A DNA stretch of 64,000 bases from assembly GCF_001552415.1 (NCBI RefSeq), contig NZ_BCRD01000002.1:186001-250000 (forward strand). The letters are read 5' to 3'. This DNA is from Corynebacterium xerosis NBRC 16721 = ATCC 373. GTDB lineage: Bacteria > Actinomycetota > Actinomycetes > Mycobacteriales > Mycobacteriaceae. The first letter of the stretch is position 1; every line of letters begins with the position of its first letter. The position numbers and the translations under genes were made by a program. The notes beneath the pieces were generated by a model. It was not told where the DNA came from. It made no database searches and saw nothing but the letters and a program-made list of their open reading frames with translations. Below are positions 19,015-27,463 of this stretch, piece after piece.

Positions 19015-19164
19015 GTCGGTGGCCAACCCAGTCGCCACCCCCTAACGGTGTTCGCCCGCCGAACGTTCGGCTACCTGCGGATATCCGATATGCGCACGTC
19101 AGGTGCGCAAATAGGGTCGCGGGCGGGTCTGCGTGAAAGTTCGAGCGGTGGAACAATGGGCGCC

Positions 19165-19593
19165 ATGAGCGAAAACACCGACGTCATCCAGAACCTGTCC
19201 GACGAGGAATCCCTCGAGCTGCTGGCGACCAAGACCTTCGGTCGCCTGGTCGTGCGCCGCAAGGACGACATGGATCTGTTCCCGCTGAACTACCTGGTCC
19301 ATGAGGGTGAGATCTACTTCCGCACGGCGGAGGGGTCCAAGCTGTTTTCCCTGACCCTCAACAATGACGTGCTGTTCGAGGCCGACAACGTCGACGGCGA
19401 CTCGCAGGAGGCGTGGTCCGTCGTGGTGAAGGGCACCGCCCGCACGCTGTCATCGAACGCGGAGATCGAGGCGGCCGACCAGCTGCCGCTGAAGCCGTGG
19501 CTGCCGACCCTGAAGTACAACTACGTCGTGGTCTCGCCGAACGAGATCTCGGGCCGCAAGTTCCACCTGGGCGACGAGCCCGAGCGCTACTAG
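19165..19593 (+). CDS. Pyridoxamine 5'-phosphate oxidase-family FMN-binding protein
   Basis: 142-residue split-barrel flavin-binding protein of the pyridoxamine 5'-phosphate oxidase-like superfamily (LATKTFGRLVVRRKDDMDLFPLNYLVHEGEIYFRT). Actinobacteria have many such small proteins, using FMN, F420 or heme; the cofactor cannot be assigned here. The start at ATG 19165 fits an AACAAT -10-like box (19152-19157) 7 nt upstream. The frame is open from 19048, but that extension is not family-like. Confidence 0.82.
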   Translation: MSENTDVIQNLSDEESLELLATKTFGRLVVRRKDDMDLFPLNYLVHEGEIYFRTAEGSKLFSLTLNNDVLFEADNVDGDSQEAWSVVVKGTARTLSSNAEIEAADQLPLKPWLPTLKYNYVVVSPNEISGRKFHLGDEPERY

Positions 19594-19649
19594 CGCAGTT
19601 GCGGACCGCCGGTTTCGTGAAACCGGCCCGCACCGTCGTTATCGGCGCT

Positions 19650-19691
19650 ACCCTCCGGAATGTGACCAGCATCATAAATATTCCGGAGGGT
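19650..19691. promoter_or_regulatory. Perfect 12-bp inverted repeat before a TetR gene
   Basis: ACCCTCCGGAAT (19650-19661) and ATTCCGGAGGGT (19680-19691) are perfect inverted copies separated by 18 nt that include a CATAAAT -10-like sequence. The right arm contains the ribosome binding site of the TetR gene (GGAGGG). The element may be an autoregulatory operator or an RNA stem hiding that site; with two G:U pairs the RNA stem could extend to about 17 bp. Confidence 0.7.
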
Positions 19692-19700
19692 GGTGCACCC

Positions 19701-20243
19701 ATGACCGATGCACGCGAGATCGCCGCGCCCGGCCAGCATTCGCCGCGCGTCCAGCACATTCTCGATGAAGCGCGAACGATGCTGCGCGAGTCCGGCTGGC
19801 GCAACGTCAGCATGCGCCGCCTGGCCGCCCGCCTCGACGTCAAGGCCCCGTCGCTGTACAAGCACATCACGGGCAAGGACGAGCTCTATCGTCTGCTTCT
19901 CGACGAGACGCTGCGCAACCTCGGAGCCGCGCTGCATTCCGCGGTGGAGGAGGACTCCTGCCCGCGGTCGCTGCTCAAGGCGTACCGGCGGGCCGCCGCC
20001 GCCGACCCCCACGGCTACCGGCTGATCAGCCGCACCCGCGTGGTGAACATGGTCGAGCCGACGGACCTGGACCGGTGGATCCGCGAGCCCTTCACGCGCG
20101 TCACCGGCGGCGACGAAGCTCGCGGCCTGGCGCTGTGGGCCTTCGCCCATGGCCTGGTCACCGCCGAGCTGGTGCAGGATTCCGGCCACACCGCCGATCC
20201 CGTGTGGCTCGCCGGCGCCGACGCGTTCGCGCCGGAGGCCTAG
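19701..20243 (+). CDS. TetR-family transcriptional regulator
   Basis: 180-residue TetR-type repressor. The helix-turn-helix occupies about residues 30-58 (NVSMRRLAARLDVKAPSLYKHITGKDELYRLLL). The C-terminal ligand domain ends in EPFTRVTGGDEARGLALWAFAHGLVTAELV, similar to TetR_C-type domains. The ligand is unknown. ATG 19701 follows GGAGGG within the right arm of the inverted repeat at 19650-19691. The gene is tail-to-tail with nadE, so its likely target is its own promoter or a distant gene. Confidence 0.88.
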   Translation: MTDAREIAAPGQHSPRVQHILDEARTMLRESGWRNVSMRRLAARLDVKAPSLYKHITGKDELYRLLLDETLRNLGAALHSAVEEDSCPRSLLKAYRRAAAADPHGYRLISRTRVVNMVEPTDLDRWIREPFTRVTGGDEARGLALWAFAHGLVTAELVQDSGHTADPVWLAGADAFAPEA

Positions 20244-20276
20244 CGGTTCGCTTTCCGGGCCAGTCCCTCCATTAGG

Positions 20277-21140
20277 TCAGTCCCGCCACCAATCATCGGC
20301 CGGGCCCGGGGGAGTGGCCCGCTTGTGGCGGCTGACCCGCCACAGCTTCTCGATGCGCGCCGCATCGGCGTCCGACACGTCGCGGCCCTCGAGGTAGGCG
20401 TCGATGGCCGCGTAGGTGACGCCCAGGGCGACCTCGTCGGGAAGTGCGGGGCGGTCCTCCTCCAGGTCCGCGGTGGGCACCTTCGTCCACGTCGACTCGG
20501 GCGCGCCGAGATGGTCCAGCAGCAATGCGCCCTGGCGCTTGGTCAGCCCCGCCAGCGGGACCAGGTCCACGCCGCCGTCGCCATGCTTGGTGAAGAAACC
20601 GGTGACGGCCTCGGCCGCGTGATCGGTGCCGATGACCAGCAACCCGCGCTCGCCGGCGATCGCGTACTGGGCGATCATGCGCTGGCGCGCCTTGACGTTG
20701 CCCTTGTTGAAGTCGCCGAGCTCGCGGACCTTCAGCGCCGCCGCCACGGCATCGTCGATGGCGGTGGTCGCGGGCTCGATGTCGACGACGACCGATTCGT
20801 CGGGATCGATGAACCGCAGCGCGATCTGCGCGTCGTCCTCGTCGGCCTGCACCCCGTGGGGCAGGCGCACCGCGATGAACACGGGGTCGGTCAGATGGTC
20901 GGGGGTCGTGCCGCCGGCGTCGGCCCGCACCCGCTCCACGGCCATCTGCGCCAGCCGGCCGGCCAGCGTCGAGTCTTGGCCACCGGAAATGCCCAGTACA
21001 TAACCGCGGGCGCCGGTGGCGGCGAGGTAGTCGACGAGGAACCCCACCCGTGCCTCGATTTCCGCGGCCGGGTCGATCTCCGGCGAAACGTTCAGGTCGG
21101 CGATGATGCGCCCGCGGACGCTGTCCTTCGGAATCGTCAT
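20277..21140 (-). CDS. nadE: Ammonia-dependent NAD+ synthetase
   Basis: 287-residue NAD synthetase converting nicotinate adenine dinucleotide, ATP and ammonia to NAD+. The PP-loop SGGQDS is at residues 52-57. [16 protein letters not shown] and [26 protein letters not shown] form the substrate region. No N-terminal glutaminase domain is present, as in the shorter ammonia-dependent class. The start is fixed by a -10 box TACCCT (reverse strand, 21152-21147) 6 nt before the ATG at 21140. The upstream extension to 21251 would run into the divergent transporter. Confidence 0.95.
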   Translation of the reverse strand: MTIPKDSVRGRIIADLNVSPEIDPAAEIEARVGFLVDYLAATGARGYVLGISGGQDSTLAGRLAQMAVERVRADAGGTTPDHLTDPVFIAVRLPHGVQADEDDAQIALRFIDPDESVVVDIEPATTAIDDAVAAALKVRELGDFNKGNVKARQRMIAQYAIAGERGLLVIGTDHAAEAVTGFFTKHGDGGVDLVPLAGLTKRQGALLLDHLGAPESTWTKVPTADLEEDRPALPDEVALGVTYAAIDAYLEGRDVSDADAARIEKLWRVSRHKRATPPGPADDWWRD

Positions 21141-21196
21141 GGGCCCAGGGTACGTCGGAGACGTTTCCGGCCCGTTTCGGTGGCATGATTGCCCCC

Positions 21197-22594
21197 GTGA
21201 ATGACATGACCAGTGCTCCCCGGGAGCCTCAGCCGCAACCCCCCGCCTCATCCGGCCGCGCCATCGCGGTCGCGGTGATCGCCGCGCTCGGCGGCCTCCT
21301 GTTCGGATACGACACCGGCGTCATTTCCGGTGCCCTGCTGTTCATCCAGCGCTCCTTCGAGCTCACGGCCGCGCAGGAATCGACGGTCACCGCGATGCTC
21401 CTGGTCGGCGCGGCCATCGGCGCCTTCACCGGCGGCCGCGTCGCCGACGCGATCGGCCGCCGGGCCACGGTGCTCATCGGCGCCGTCGGCTTCATCGTCG
21501 GCAGCCTGTGGTGCGCCATCGCCGGCTCCGCCTTCGAGCTCGGTGCCGCGCGGACGCTGCTGGGCGTGTGCATCGGCGCGGTGTCCATCGTGGTGCCCAT
21601 GTACATCTCGGAGATGTCGCCGCCGCACATCCGCGGCCGCCTGGTCAGCCTCAACTCGCTGATGATCGTCATCGGCCAGCTGGTGGCCTTCCTCACCAAC
21701 TCCGCGCTCGCCGACTCCGGATCGTGGCGCTGGATGCTGGGCCTGGGCGCCGTGCCCGCCGTCGTGCTGCTCATCGGCATGCTGCTGCTGCCGGACACGC
21801 CCGCCTACCTCCTGCGCCGGAACCGGCGCGACCGGGCGCTGAAGGTGCTGCGGGACATGCACGGTCCCCGGGCGGAGCTTTCCGACGTCGAGATCGCCGA
21901 AGGTTCCATGAGCGACGGGCAGCGCGCCGCCGAACGTGCCGCGCTGAAGGTGCCGTGGATCCGGCGGGCGGTGATCATCGCCATGCTCATCGGCGTCACG
22001 CAGCAGGTCACGGGCGCCAACGCCATCATGTACTTCGCGCCGACGATGATGAACAAGGTCGGCCTGTCCGCCGAGAACTCGGTGTACACGTCGATCCTCA
22101 TCGGCACGGTCTCCGTCATCGCCTGCGCGGTGGGCATGAGCATCATCGACCGCGTCGGCCGCCGGAAGATGCTGATCATCGGCCTGACCGGCTGCGCGAT
22201 CTCGCTGGCGGTCCTCGCCCCGGTCTACGGCTTGGCCTCGGACTCGTCGGCGGGGGCGATGGCGTCGCTGGCCCTGATGACCGTGTTCATCGCCTTCCAG
22301 CAGGCCGCGGTGTCCGTGGCCACGTGGCTGCTCATCTCCGAGATCGTGCCCGCCGAGGTCCGCGGCGCCGGCATGGGCATGGCGGGCCTGGCCCTGTGGG
22401 CCGCGAATTGGTTCGTCGCGCAGTCCTTCCTGCCGATGGTCGACGCCGTCGGCGGCTCGTGGTCCTTCCTCTTCTTCGCGGTCACCGGAGCCATGGCACT
22501 GGCCTTCACCTGGAAAATGGTGCCCGAAACCACGGGCCGTTCCCTGTCGGAAGTCAGCGCCGAACTGCGGGAAGCCGGCGCCGAGGCGTCGTAA
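21197..22594 (+). CDS. Sugar porter family MFS transporter
   Basis: 465-residue transporter with twelve hydrophobic helices and the sugar-porter signatures [34 protein letters not shown] and PETTGRSL. The closest recognised relatives are proton-coupled myo-inositol or glucose permeases such as IolT, but the sugar is not certain. GTG 21197 lies 7 nt after a CATGAT -10-like box (21184-21189) and is the preferred leaderless start. ATG 21185 and ATG 21203 are alternatives. The stop codon lies inside a 24-bp tandem duplication (22574-22621). Confidence 0.88.
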   Translation: MNDMTSAPREPQPQPPASSGRAIAVAVIAALGGLLFGYDTGVISGALLFIQRSFELTAAQESTVTAMLLVGAAIGAFTGGRVADAIGRRATVLIGAVGFIVGSLWCAIAGSAFELGAARTLLGVCIGAVSIVVPMYISEMSPPHIRGRLVSLNSLMIVIGQLVAFLTNSALADSGSWRWMLGLGAVPAVVLLIGMLLLPDTPAYLLRRNRRDRALKVLRDMHGPRAELSDVEIAEGSMSDGQRAAERAALKVPWIRRAVIIAMLIGVTQQVTGANAIMYFAPTMMNKVGLSAENSVYTSILIGTVSVIACAVGMSIIDRVGRRKMLIIGLTGCAISLAVLAPVYGLASDSSAGAMASLALMTVFIAFQQAAVSVATWLLISEIVPAEVRGAGMGMAGLALWAANWFVAQSFLPMVDAVGGSWSFLFFAVTGAMALAFTWKMVPETTGRSLSEVSAELREAGAEAS

Positions 22595-22621
22595 AGCGCC
22601 GGCGCCGAGGCGTCGTAAAGC
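22574..22621. repeat. Perfect 24-bp tandem duplication across a stop codon
   Basis: Bases 22574-22597 are repeated exactly at 22598-22621. The first copy contains the last codons and TAA stop of the sugar porter gene. Each copy contains the 11-bp motif CGTCGTAAAGC (22587-22597 and 22611-22621). Confidence 0.9.
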
Positions 22622-22780
22622 AGGGCTTTTTGTGGTTGAGGGGGCCGTTGGGTAACATGGCCGTTCGTGTCGTGGCGCCGCAGGTCGGTGCCACCGGGTT
22701 GTCGCATCCTCCGCCGCGTTAGCGCAGGCGTGGCGCGGCCCGCCACCGCCCACAGGAGCCGAGAAGAAAGGAGCGCCCGA

Positions 22781-22903
22781 ATGAAGGTCCGCAAGTCCCT
22801 TCGGTCGCTGAAGAACAAGCCGGGCGCCCAGGTCGTGCGCCGTCGTGGCAAGGTTTACGTGATCAACAAGAAGGAGCCGCGCTTCAAGGCCCGTCAGGGC
22901 TGA
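22781..22903 (+). CDS. rpmJ: 50S ribosomal protein L36, cysteine-less (zinc-independent) form
   Basis: 40-residue L36. The sequence [19 protein letters not shown] through EPRFKARQG matches the type B (YkgO-like) form. It has no cysteines, whereas the zinc-binding form carries a CCHC set, so this protein does not need zinc. In many bacteria such paralogues are derepressed under zinc limitation. GAAAGGAG is 7 nt before the ATG. A TAACAT -10-like box is seen near 22652-22657. It is followed by a strong terminator (22931-22976). Confidence 0.95.
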   Translation: MKVRKSLRSLKNKPGAQVVRRRGKVYVINKKEPRFKARQG

Positions 22904-22930
22904 GTCGCCTGAGCTTCAACAGCTTCACCG

Positions 22931-22976
22931 CCGCGCCGCATGAGATCCCCGGATCCATGCGGCGCGGTTTTCTTTG
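22931..22976 (+). terminator. Rho-independent terminator after rpmJ
   Basis: CCGCGCCGCAT (22931-22941) pairs perfectly with ATGCGGCGCGG (22957-22967), followed by TTTTCTTT. Confidence 0.92.
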
Positions 22977-22998
22977 CCGCGTCGTTCCCGGGCGTCGT

Positions 22999-23028
22999 CC
23001 GGCGCCACCCGGCGCCACCCGGCGTCAC
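22999..23028. repeat. Three 10-bp tandem repeats
   Basis: CCGGCGCCAC, CCGGCGCCAC and CCGGCGTCAC in direct succession in the spacer between rpmJ and nrdH. Confidence 0.75.
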
Positions 23029-23134
23029 CCGGTGGCGTCTGGCTCGGCCAGGGTCGGCCGATAGAAGGTGAGGGCTGCCTTCGATAGATGATTTTCGGCG
23101 ATTTTCGGGGAATTTCCGGGACACGACCACTAAA

Positions 23135-23148
23135 TCACAAGGTTGTGA
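23135..23148. promoter_or_regulatory. 14-bp palindrome upstream of nrdH
   Basis: TCACAA-GG-TTGTGA is a candidate operator about 220 nt before nrdH; the binding protein is unknown. Confidence 0.45.
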
Positions 23149-23210
23149 GGCCATCGCGCCCCACATGTAGTGGCCGCTGAATCCCCATCCTGGGAATTCG
23201 ATGCGTGTAA

Positions 23211-23259
23211 CTACTATATGTTGTGTCACTGGCCTTTTCGGAACCCCAAGTGTAGTGTT
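23211..23259. promoter_or_regulatory. NrdR-box-like pair upstream of nrdH
   Basis: CTACTATATGTTGTGT (23211-23226) is close to the NrdR consensus acaCwAtATaTwGtgt. About 32 nt further on, CCAAGTGTAGTGTTT (23245-23259) carries a second, weaker site; three helical turns is the usual spacing of paired NrdR boxes. NrdR represses ribonucleotide reductase genes when dATP is abundant. Confidence 0.7.
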
Positions 23260-23355
23260 TCTGGTGTTGCGCCACACAGGGCGCCGGCCGGGGGAACCGC
23301 CAGGAACCCCGGCCGTGAACTCCTCGAACTGACTGACTGAAGGAACGTGCGAGAC

Positions 23356-23580
23356 ATGGTCACCGTCTACAGCAAGCCCGCCTGCGTGCAGTGCCGCGCC
23401 ACCACCCGAGCCCTGGACAAGGCCGGCATTTCCTACGACATCGTGGACATCACTCTCGACGACGAGGCCCGCGACTACGTCATGGCCCTTGGTCACCTGC
23501 AGGCCCCGGTCGTGGACACCGGGGCCGAGACCTGGTCGGGCTTCCGCCCCGACCGCATCAAGGCCCTGCTCGCCGCGTAA
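23356..23580 (+). CDS. nrdH: NrdH-redoxin
   Basis: 74-residue glutaredoxin-like electron donor for the class Ib ribonucleotide reductase. MVTVYSKPACVQCRAT shows the CVQC active site at residues 11-14, and the C-terminus WSGFRPDRIKAL is the NrdH signature. ATG 23356 has an AAGGA site at a suitable distance (about 10 nt); GTG 23347 is too close to that site. It is the first gene of nrdHIE under the NrdR-like boxes. Confidence 0.95.
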   Translation: MVTVYSKPACVQCRATTRALDKAGISYDIVDITLDDEARDYVMALGHLQAPVVDTGAETWSGFRPDRIKALLAA

Positions 23581-23688
23581 GGCCGCGGACGTTCGGGGAC
23601 CAATCACCCGGCCGTGGATTTTCCGCAGACGCCGCATCACGTCGGCGCGGAAAGCCCACGGCCTTTCGTTGAAGGGTGGCGAAAGCCG

Positions 23689-24111
23689 TTGTTCATCGTC
23701 TATTTCTCGTCGGCCACCGGCAACACGCACAAGTTCGTGCAGAAGCTGGGCATCCCGAACGCGCGGATCCCCATCCATCGAAGCGAACCCGAGTTGCTCG
23801 TCGACGAGCCTTACGTCCTGATCGTCCCGACGTACGGCGGCGGCTCCTCCATCACGGGCGACAAGTCCCGTCCGGTGCCGCCCCAGGTCATCCGATTCCT
23901 CAACAACGAGCACAACCGCTCGTTGATCAGGGGGGTCATCTCGGCCGGCAACACCAACTTCGGCATCGACTACGGCTTGGCCGGCGAGATCGTGTCCGAA
24001 AAATGCAAGGTGCCGTACGTCTACCGGTTCGAGCTGATGGGCAACGACGAGGACGTGAGAATCGTACGAGCCGGGCTGGAGGACTTTTTCCGGCACCGCG
24101 CGGCGTCCTGA
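23689..24111 (+). CDS. nrdI: NrdI flavodoxin-like ribonucleotide reductase maturase
   Basis: About 140-residue flavoprotein needed to assemble the dimanganese-tyrosyl cofactor of NrdF. The FMN phosphate loop [11 protein letters not shown] is followed by VPTYGGGSS and [17 protein letters not shown] 23689 ([13 protein letters not shown]) matches the family N-terminus, with GAAGGG 12 nt upstream. The frame is open from GTG 23614, giving 165 residues, and annotation pipelines may choose that longer form. Confidence 0.92.
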   Translation: MFIVYFSSATGNTHKFVQKLGIPNARIPIHRSEPELLVDEPYVLIVPTYGGGSSITGDKSRPVPPQVIRFLNNEHNRSLIRGVISAGNTNFGIDYGLAGEIVSEKCKVPYVYRFELMGNDEDVRIVRAGLEDFFRHRAAS

Positions 24112-24141
24112 CCGCCGCCGGACCATGCGCCCGCGCAGTTT

Positions 24142-24155
24142 CCCCTATATAGGGG
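24142..24155. promoter_or_regulatory. Palindrome between nrdI and nrdE
   Basis: CCCCTATATAGGGG is a perfect 14-bp palindrome (16 bp with the flanking T and A). Its half-site ATAGGGGA also occurs as an inverted pair upstream of nrdF (28727-28748). Confidence 0.55.
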
Positions 24156-24167
24156 AGGGGAACGAAA

Positions 24168-24371
24168 ATGGGACGCGGCCGACGAGAAGCACCGACAAGA
24201 AGCACCGACGAGAAGCACGGGGCGGACACCATCCGCACACCACTGCGGCGACCACGTGGGTCGTCGCAAAGCACGAAGCGTTCAAGCGACAGCGTTCAAT
24301 CGACAACGTTCAAGCGACAAAGAGAGCCGGCGCGAGCCAGGGCGAAGAAGAGGGAGCAGAAGATTGGCTGA
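24168..24371 (+). CDS. Possible leader ORF in the nrdI-nrdE spacer (67 codons)
   Basis: ATG 24168 follows AGGGGAGGGGAACGAAA, a good ribosome binding site. The frame runs 67 codons and stops 1 nt before nrdE ATG 24373. The predicted peptide is Arg/Lys/Ser/Thr-rich and partly encoded by two minisatellites (24180-24218 and 24278-24319), so it looks nothing like a folded protein. It may be a translated leader coupling nrdI and nrdE, or simply a chance frame. I do not recognise a family. Confidence 0.28.
   Translation: MGRGRREAPTRSTDEKHGADTIRTPLRRPRGSSQSTKRSSDSVQSTTFKRQREPARARAKKREQKIG
24180..24218. repeat. Minisatellite: three 13-bp units
   Basis: CGACGAGAAGCAC, CGACAAGAAGCAC and CGACGAGAAGCAC in direct succession in the nrdI-nrdE spacer. 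Confidence 0.9.
24262..24272 (+). repeat. Dispersed 11-bp motif, nrdI-nrdE spacer copy
   Basis: CGTCGCAAAGC, directly upstream of the 14-bp minisatellite. Confidence 0.55.
24278..24319. repeat. Minisatellite: three 14-bp units
   Basis: GCGTTCAAGCGACA, GCGTTCAATCGACA and ACGTTCAAGCGACA in direct succession just upstream of nrdE. Confidence 0.9.
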
Positions 24372-26517
24372 CATGGGGAAGACCGTTGCGGAGCCCATCG
24401 GCAAGGACGAGCTGGATTACCACGCGCTCAATGCCCTGCTGAACCTGTACGACGACGACGGCAAGATCCAGTTCTCCAAGGACCGCGAGGCGGCACGGCA
24501 GTACTTCCTGCAGCACGTCAACCAGAACACCGTCTTCTTCCACAACCTGAAGGAGAAGCTGGACTACCTGGTCGAGAACAAGTACTACGATCCGATCGTC
24601 CTGGACAAGTACCAGTTCGAGGACGTCAAGGCGCTTTTCAAGCGGGCCTACGCCCACAAGTTCCGCTTCCAGTCGTTCCTCGGCGCGTACAAGTACTACA
24701 CCTCGTACACGCTGAAGACCTTCGACGGGAAGCGCTACCTCGAGCGCTACGAGGACCGCGTCTGCATGGTCGCCCTGACCCTGGCCGACGGCGACCTCGA
24801 TCTGGCCGGCCACCTGGTCGACGAGATCATCTCCGGCCGCTTCCAGCCGGCGACCCCGACCTTCCTCAACTCCGGCAAGGCCCAGCGTGGCGAGCCGGTG
24901 AGCTGCTTCCTGCTGCGCATCGAGGACAACATGGAGTCCATCGGCCGCGCCATCAACTCCTCGCTGCAGCTGTCCAAGCGCGGCGGCGGCGTCGCCCTGC
25001 TGCTGTCGAACCTGCGCGAGCAGGGTGCGCCGATCAAGCACATCGAGAACCAGTCGTCCGGCGTCATCCCCGTGATGAAGCTGCTGGAGGACTCCTTCTC
25101 CTACGCCAACCAGCTCGGCGCGCGCCAGGGCGCCGGCGCCGTGTACCTGCACGCGCACCACCCGGACATCCTGCGCTTCCTGGACACCAAGCGCGAAAAC
25201 GCCGACGAGAAGATCCGCATCAAGTCGCTGTCGCTGGGCGTCGTCATCCCGGACATCACGTTCGAGCTGGCCAAGAACAACGACGACATGTACCTGTTCA
25301 GCCCGTACGACGTCGAGCGCGTCTACGGCACGCCGTTCGCGGACGTCAACATCTCCGAGAACTACGACGACATGGTCGAGGACCCGCGGATCTCGAAGAC
25401 GAAGATCAACGCCCGCGCGTTCTTCCAGACGCTCGCCGAGATCCAGTTCGAGTCCGGCTACCCGTACATCATGTTCGAAGACACGGTCAACGAGGCGAAC
25501 CCCATCGCCGGCCGCATCACCCACTCGAACCTGTGCTCCGAGATCCTGCAGGTGTCGACCCCGTCGACGTACCACGAGGACCTGTCCTACGACCACATCG
25601 GCGAGGACATCTCCTGCAACCTCGGTTCGATGAACATCGCCATGGCCATGGATTCGCCGGACTTCTCCGCGACCATCGAGACCGCCATCCGCGGCCTGAC
25701 CGCCGTGTCCGAGCAGACGTCCATCGACTCGGTGCCGTCGATCCGCAAGGGCAACGACAAATCGCACGCCATCGGCCTGGGCCAGATGAACCTCCACGGC
25801 TACCTCGGCCGCGAGCGGATCCACTACGGGTCCGAAGAGGGCATCGACTTCACCAACATCTACTTCTACTGCGTGCTGTTCGAGGCGCTGAAGGCGTCGA
25901 ACAAGATCGCCAAGGAGCGCGGCGTGAAGTTCGGCGGCTTCGAGGAGTCGAAGTACGCCACCGGCGAGTTCTTCGACAAGTACATCGACGCCGAGTGGGT
26001 GCCGGCCACCGACCGGGTCAAGGAGCTGTTCGACGCCTCCGAGATCAGCATCCCGACGCAGGACGACTGGCGCGAGTTGAAGGTCTCCATCCAGGAGCAC
26101 GGCCTGTTCAACCGCAACCTGCAGGCGGTGCCGCCGACGGGCTCGATCTCGTACATCAACAACTCGACGTCGTCGATCCACCCGATCGCGTCGAAGATCG
26201 AGATCCGCAAGGAAGGCAAGATCGGCCGCGTCTACTACCCGGCGCCGCACATGGACAACGACAACCTGGAGTACTTCCAGGATGCGTACGAGATCGGCTA
26301 CGAGAAGATCATCGACACCTACGCCGCGGCCACTCAGCACGTGGACCAGGGTCTGTCTCTGACGTTGTTCTTCAAGGACACCGCCACCACGCGCGACATC
26401 AACCGCGCGCAGATCTACGCGTGGCGCAAGGGCATCAAGACCATCTACTACATCCGCCTGCGCCAGGTCGCCCTCGAGGGCACCGAGGTCCAGGGCTGCG
26501 TGAGCTGCATGCTCTAG
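24364..26517 (+). CDS. nrdE: Class Ib ribonucleotide reductase alpha subunit
   Basis: 717-residue catalytic subunit reducing ribonucleoside diphosphates to deoxyribonucleotides with NrdF and Nrd[20 protein letters not shown] begins the conserved core. [14 protein letters not shown] includes the first active-site cysteine; NLCSEI carries the radical cysteine with its Asn and Glu partners. [17 protein letters not shown] is the nucleotide-binding loop. The C-terminal GCVSCML carries the shuttle cysteines. No ATP-cone activity domain is present, as expected for class Ib. TTG 24364 lies 7 nt after AGGGAG (24351-24356); ATG 24373 is the alternative and is less well spaced. Confidence 0.96.
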   Translation: MADMGKTVAEPIGKDELDYHALNALLNLYDDDGKIQFSKDREAARQYFLQHVNQNTVFFHNLKEKLDYLVENKYYDPIVLDKYQFEDVKALFKRAYAHKFRFQSFLGAYKYYTSYTLKTFDGKRYLERYEDRVCMVALTLADGDLDLAGHLVDEIISGRFQPATPTFLNSGKAQRGEPVSCFLLRIEDNMESIGRAINSSLQLSKRGGGVALLLSNLREQGAPIKHIENQSSGVIPVMKLLEDSFSYANQLGARQGAGAVYLHAHHPDILRFLDTKRENADEKIRIKSLSLGVVIPDITFELAKNNDDMYLFSPYDVERVYGTPFADVNISENYDDMVEDPRISKTKINARAFFQTLAEIQFESGYPYIMFEDTVNEANPIAGRITHSNLCSEILQVSTPSTYHEDLSYDHIGEDISCNLGSMNIAMAMDSPDFSATIETAIRGLTAVSEQTSIDSVPSIRKGNDKSHAIGLGQMNLHGYLGRERIHYGSEEGIDFTNIYFYCVLFEALKASNKIAKERGVKFGGFEESKYATGEFFDKYIDAEWVPATDRVKELFDASEISIPTQDDWRELKVSIQEHGLFNRNLQAVPPTGSISYINNSTSSIHPIASKIEIRKEGKIGRVYYPAPHMDNDNLEYFQDAYEIGYEKIIDTYAAATQHVDQGLSLTLFFKDTATTRDINRAQIYAWRKGIKTIYYIRLRQVALEGTEVQGCVSCML

Positions 26518-26527
26518 CAGTGGGGCA

Positions 26528-26572
26528 GGGGCGGGCCGTCCGGGATTTTTCCGGGCGGCCCGCCCCTTTTTT
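26528..26572 (+). terminator. Strong terminator after nrdE
   Basis: A 16-bp stem (26528-26543 with 26551-26566, one mismatch) is followed by TTTTTT, closing the nrdHIE operon. Confidence 0.95.
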
Positions 26573-26596
26573 GCGTCACCGCCCGGTGTGCACGTT

Positions 26597-26607
26597 GCTT
26601 TGCGACG
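26597..26607 (-). repeat. Dispersed 11-bp motif, nrdE-deoD spacer copy
   Basis: GCTTTGCGACG, the reverse complement of CGTCGCAAAGC, in the intergenic region after the nrdE terminator. Confidence 0.6.
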
Positions 26608-26652
26608 GCCCGGCGAAGGATCCAACGCCATGCACAGATGTAAACAACGTGA

Positions 26653-26681
26653 TTGACGAGTGTTCGGCACGGGCGTAGCCT
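26653..26681 (+). promoter_or_regulatory. Sigma-A promoter for deoD
   Basis: TTGACG (26653-26658) and TAGCCT (26676-26681) are separated by an ideal 17 nt. The 5' UTR is about 57 nt. Confidence 0.82.
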
Positions 26682-26744
26682 GGGGTCAGTTGCGGCGGAC
26701 GCGATCCGTCGGAAAGCGAAGAAGCCCGAGTCGAAGGAGACCCC

Positions 26745-27461
26745 ATGGCCCGCGAGAGCACACCGCACATCAACCCGAACGGCGTCGACATCGCCGAAAC
26801 CATTCTGCTGCCCGGCGACCCGCTGCGGGCGAAGTTCATCGCGGAGACGTACCTCGACGACGTGGTGCAGTTCAATGCGGTGCGCAACATGCTGGGCTTC
26901 ACCGGCACGTACCAGGGCACGCCGGTGTCGGTGATGGGCTCGGGCATGGGCATCCCGTCGATCTCGCTGTACGCGTGGGAGCTCATCCACGACTTCGGCG
27001 TGAAGAAGCTGGTGCGCGTCGGCTCCTGCGGTGCCTTCCAGGCCGACATCGACCTCTACGACGTGGTCGTCGGCCAGTCGGCGTCGACCGACTCCAACTT
27101 CCTGTCCCAGTACGGCATCCCCGGCACCTACGCGCCGACCGCCTCGTACCGCCTGCTGGAGGACGTGCGCGACCGGGCCCGCGCGCAGGGCGTGAAGACG
27201 CACGTGGGCAACATCCTGTCGTCCGACATCTTCTACAACGACAACCCGGAGGCCAACGAGCGCTGGGCGCGCATGGGCGTCCTCGCCGTCGAGATGGAGT
27301 CCGCCGGCCTGTACGCCACCGCCGCGCGCGCCGGCGTCGAGGCGCTGGGCATCTTCACCGTCAGCGACAACATCGTCACCGGCGGCCAGACCACCGCCGA
27401 GGAGCGCCAGACCGCGTTCACCACCATGATGGAGCTCGCGCTCCCGCTGGCGGCGATCTAG
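26745..27461 (+). CDS. deoD: Purine-nucleoside phosphorylase (DeoD type)
   Basis: 238-residue hexameric-type purine nucleoside phosphorylase that splits purine (deoxy)ribonucleosides with phosphate. STPHINPNG, LLPGDPLRAKFIAETYLDD and VRNMLGFTGTYQG lead the sequence. RVGSCGAFQADI forms the phosphate/ribose site, VEMESAGLYATA contacts ribose, and TVSDNIVTGGQTT closes the base site. ATG 26745 is preceded by GAAGGAG 6 nt upstream. The MFS gene begins 2 nt after its stop, so the two are co-translated. The location inside the nrd region links purine salvage to deoxynucleotide supply. Confidence 0.94.
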   Translation: MARESTPHINPNGVDIAETILLPGDPLRAKFIAETYLDDVVQFNAVRNMLGFTGTYQGTPVSVMGSGMGIPSISLYAWELIHDFGVKKLVRVGSCGAFQADIDLYDVVVGQSASTDSNFLSQYGIPGTYAPTASYRLLEDVRDRARAQGVKTHVGNILSSDIFYNDNPEANERWARMGVLAVEMESAGLYATAARAGVEALGIFTVSDNIVTGGQTTAEERQTAFTTMMELALPLAAI

Positions 27462-27463
27462 CC

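Larger units (their letters stand above)
22977..23355. other. Non-coding spacer rpmJ-nrdH with regulatory sequences
   Basis: About 380 nt without a convincing gene. It holds three 10-bp repeats (22999-23028) and a 14-bp palindrome TCACAAGGTTGTGA (23135-23148). The ATG-centred dyad CCACATGTAGTGG lies near 23161-23173, and two NrdR-like boxes are at 23211-23259. The composition is clearly more AT-rich than the flanking genes, as expected of a promoter region. Confidence 0.7.

Noticed and set aside
17642..19038. Reverse-strand frames over the tRNA-Ala genes (the repeated peptide VELRGLEPLTPTLPVW)
   Set aside because: This peptide is the familiar artefact of translating tRNA genes antisense.
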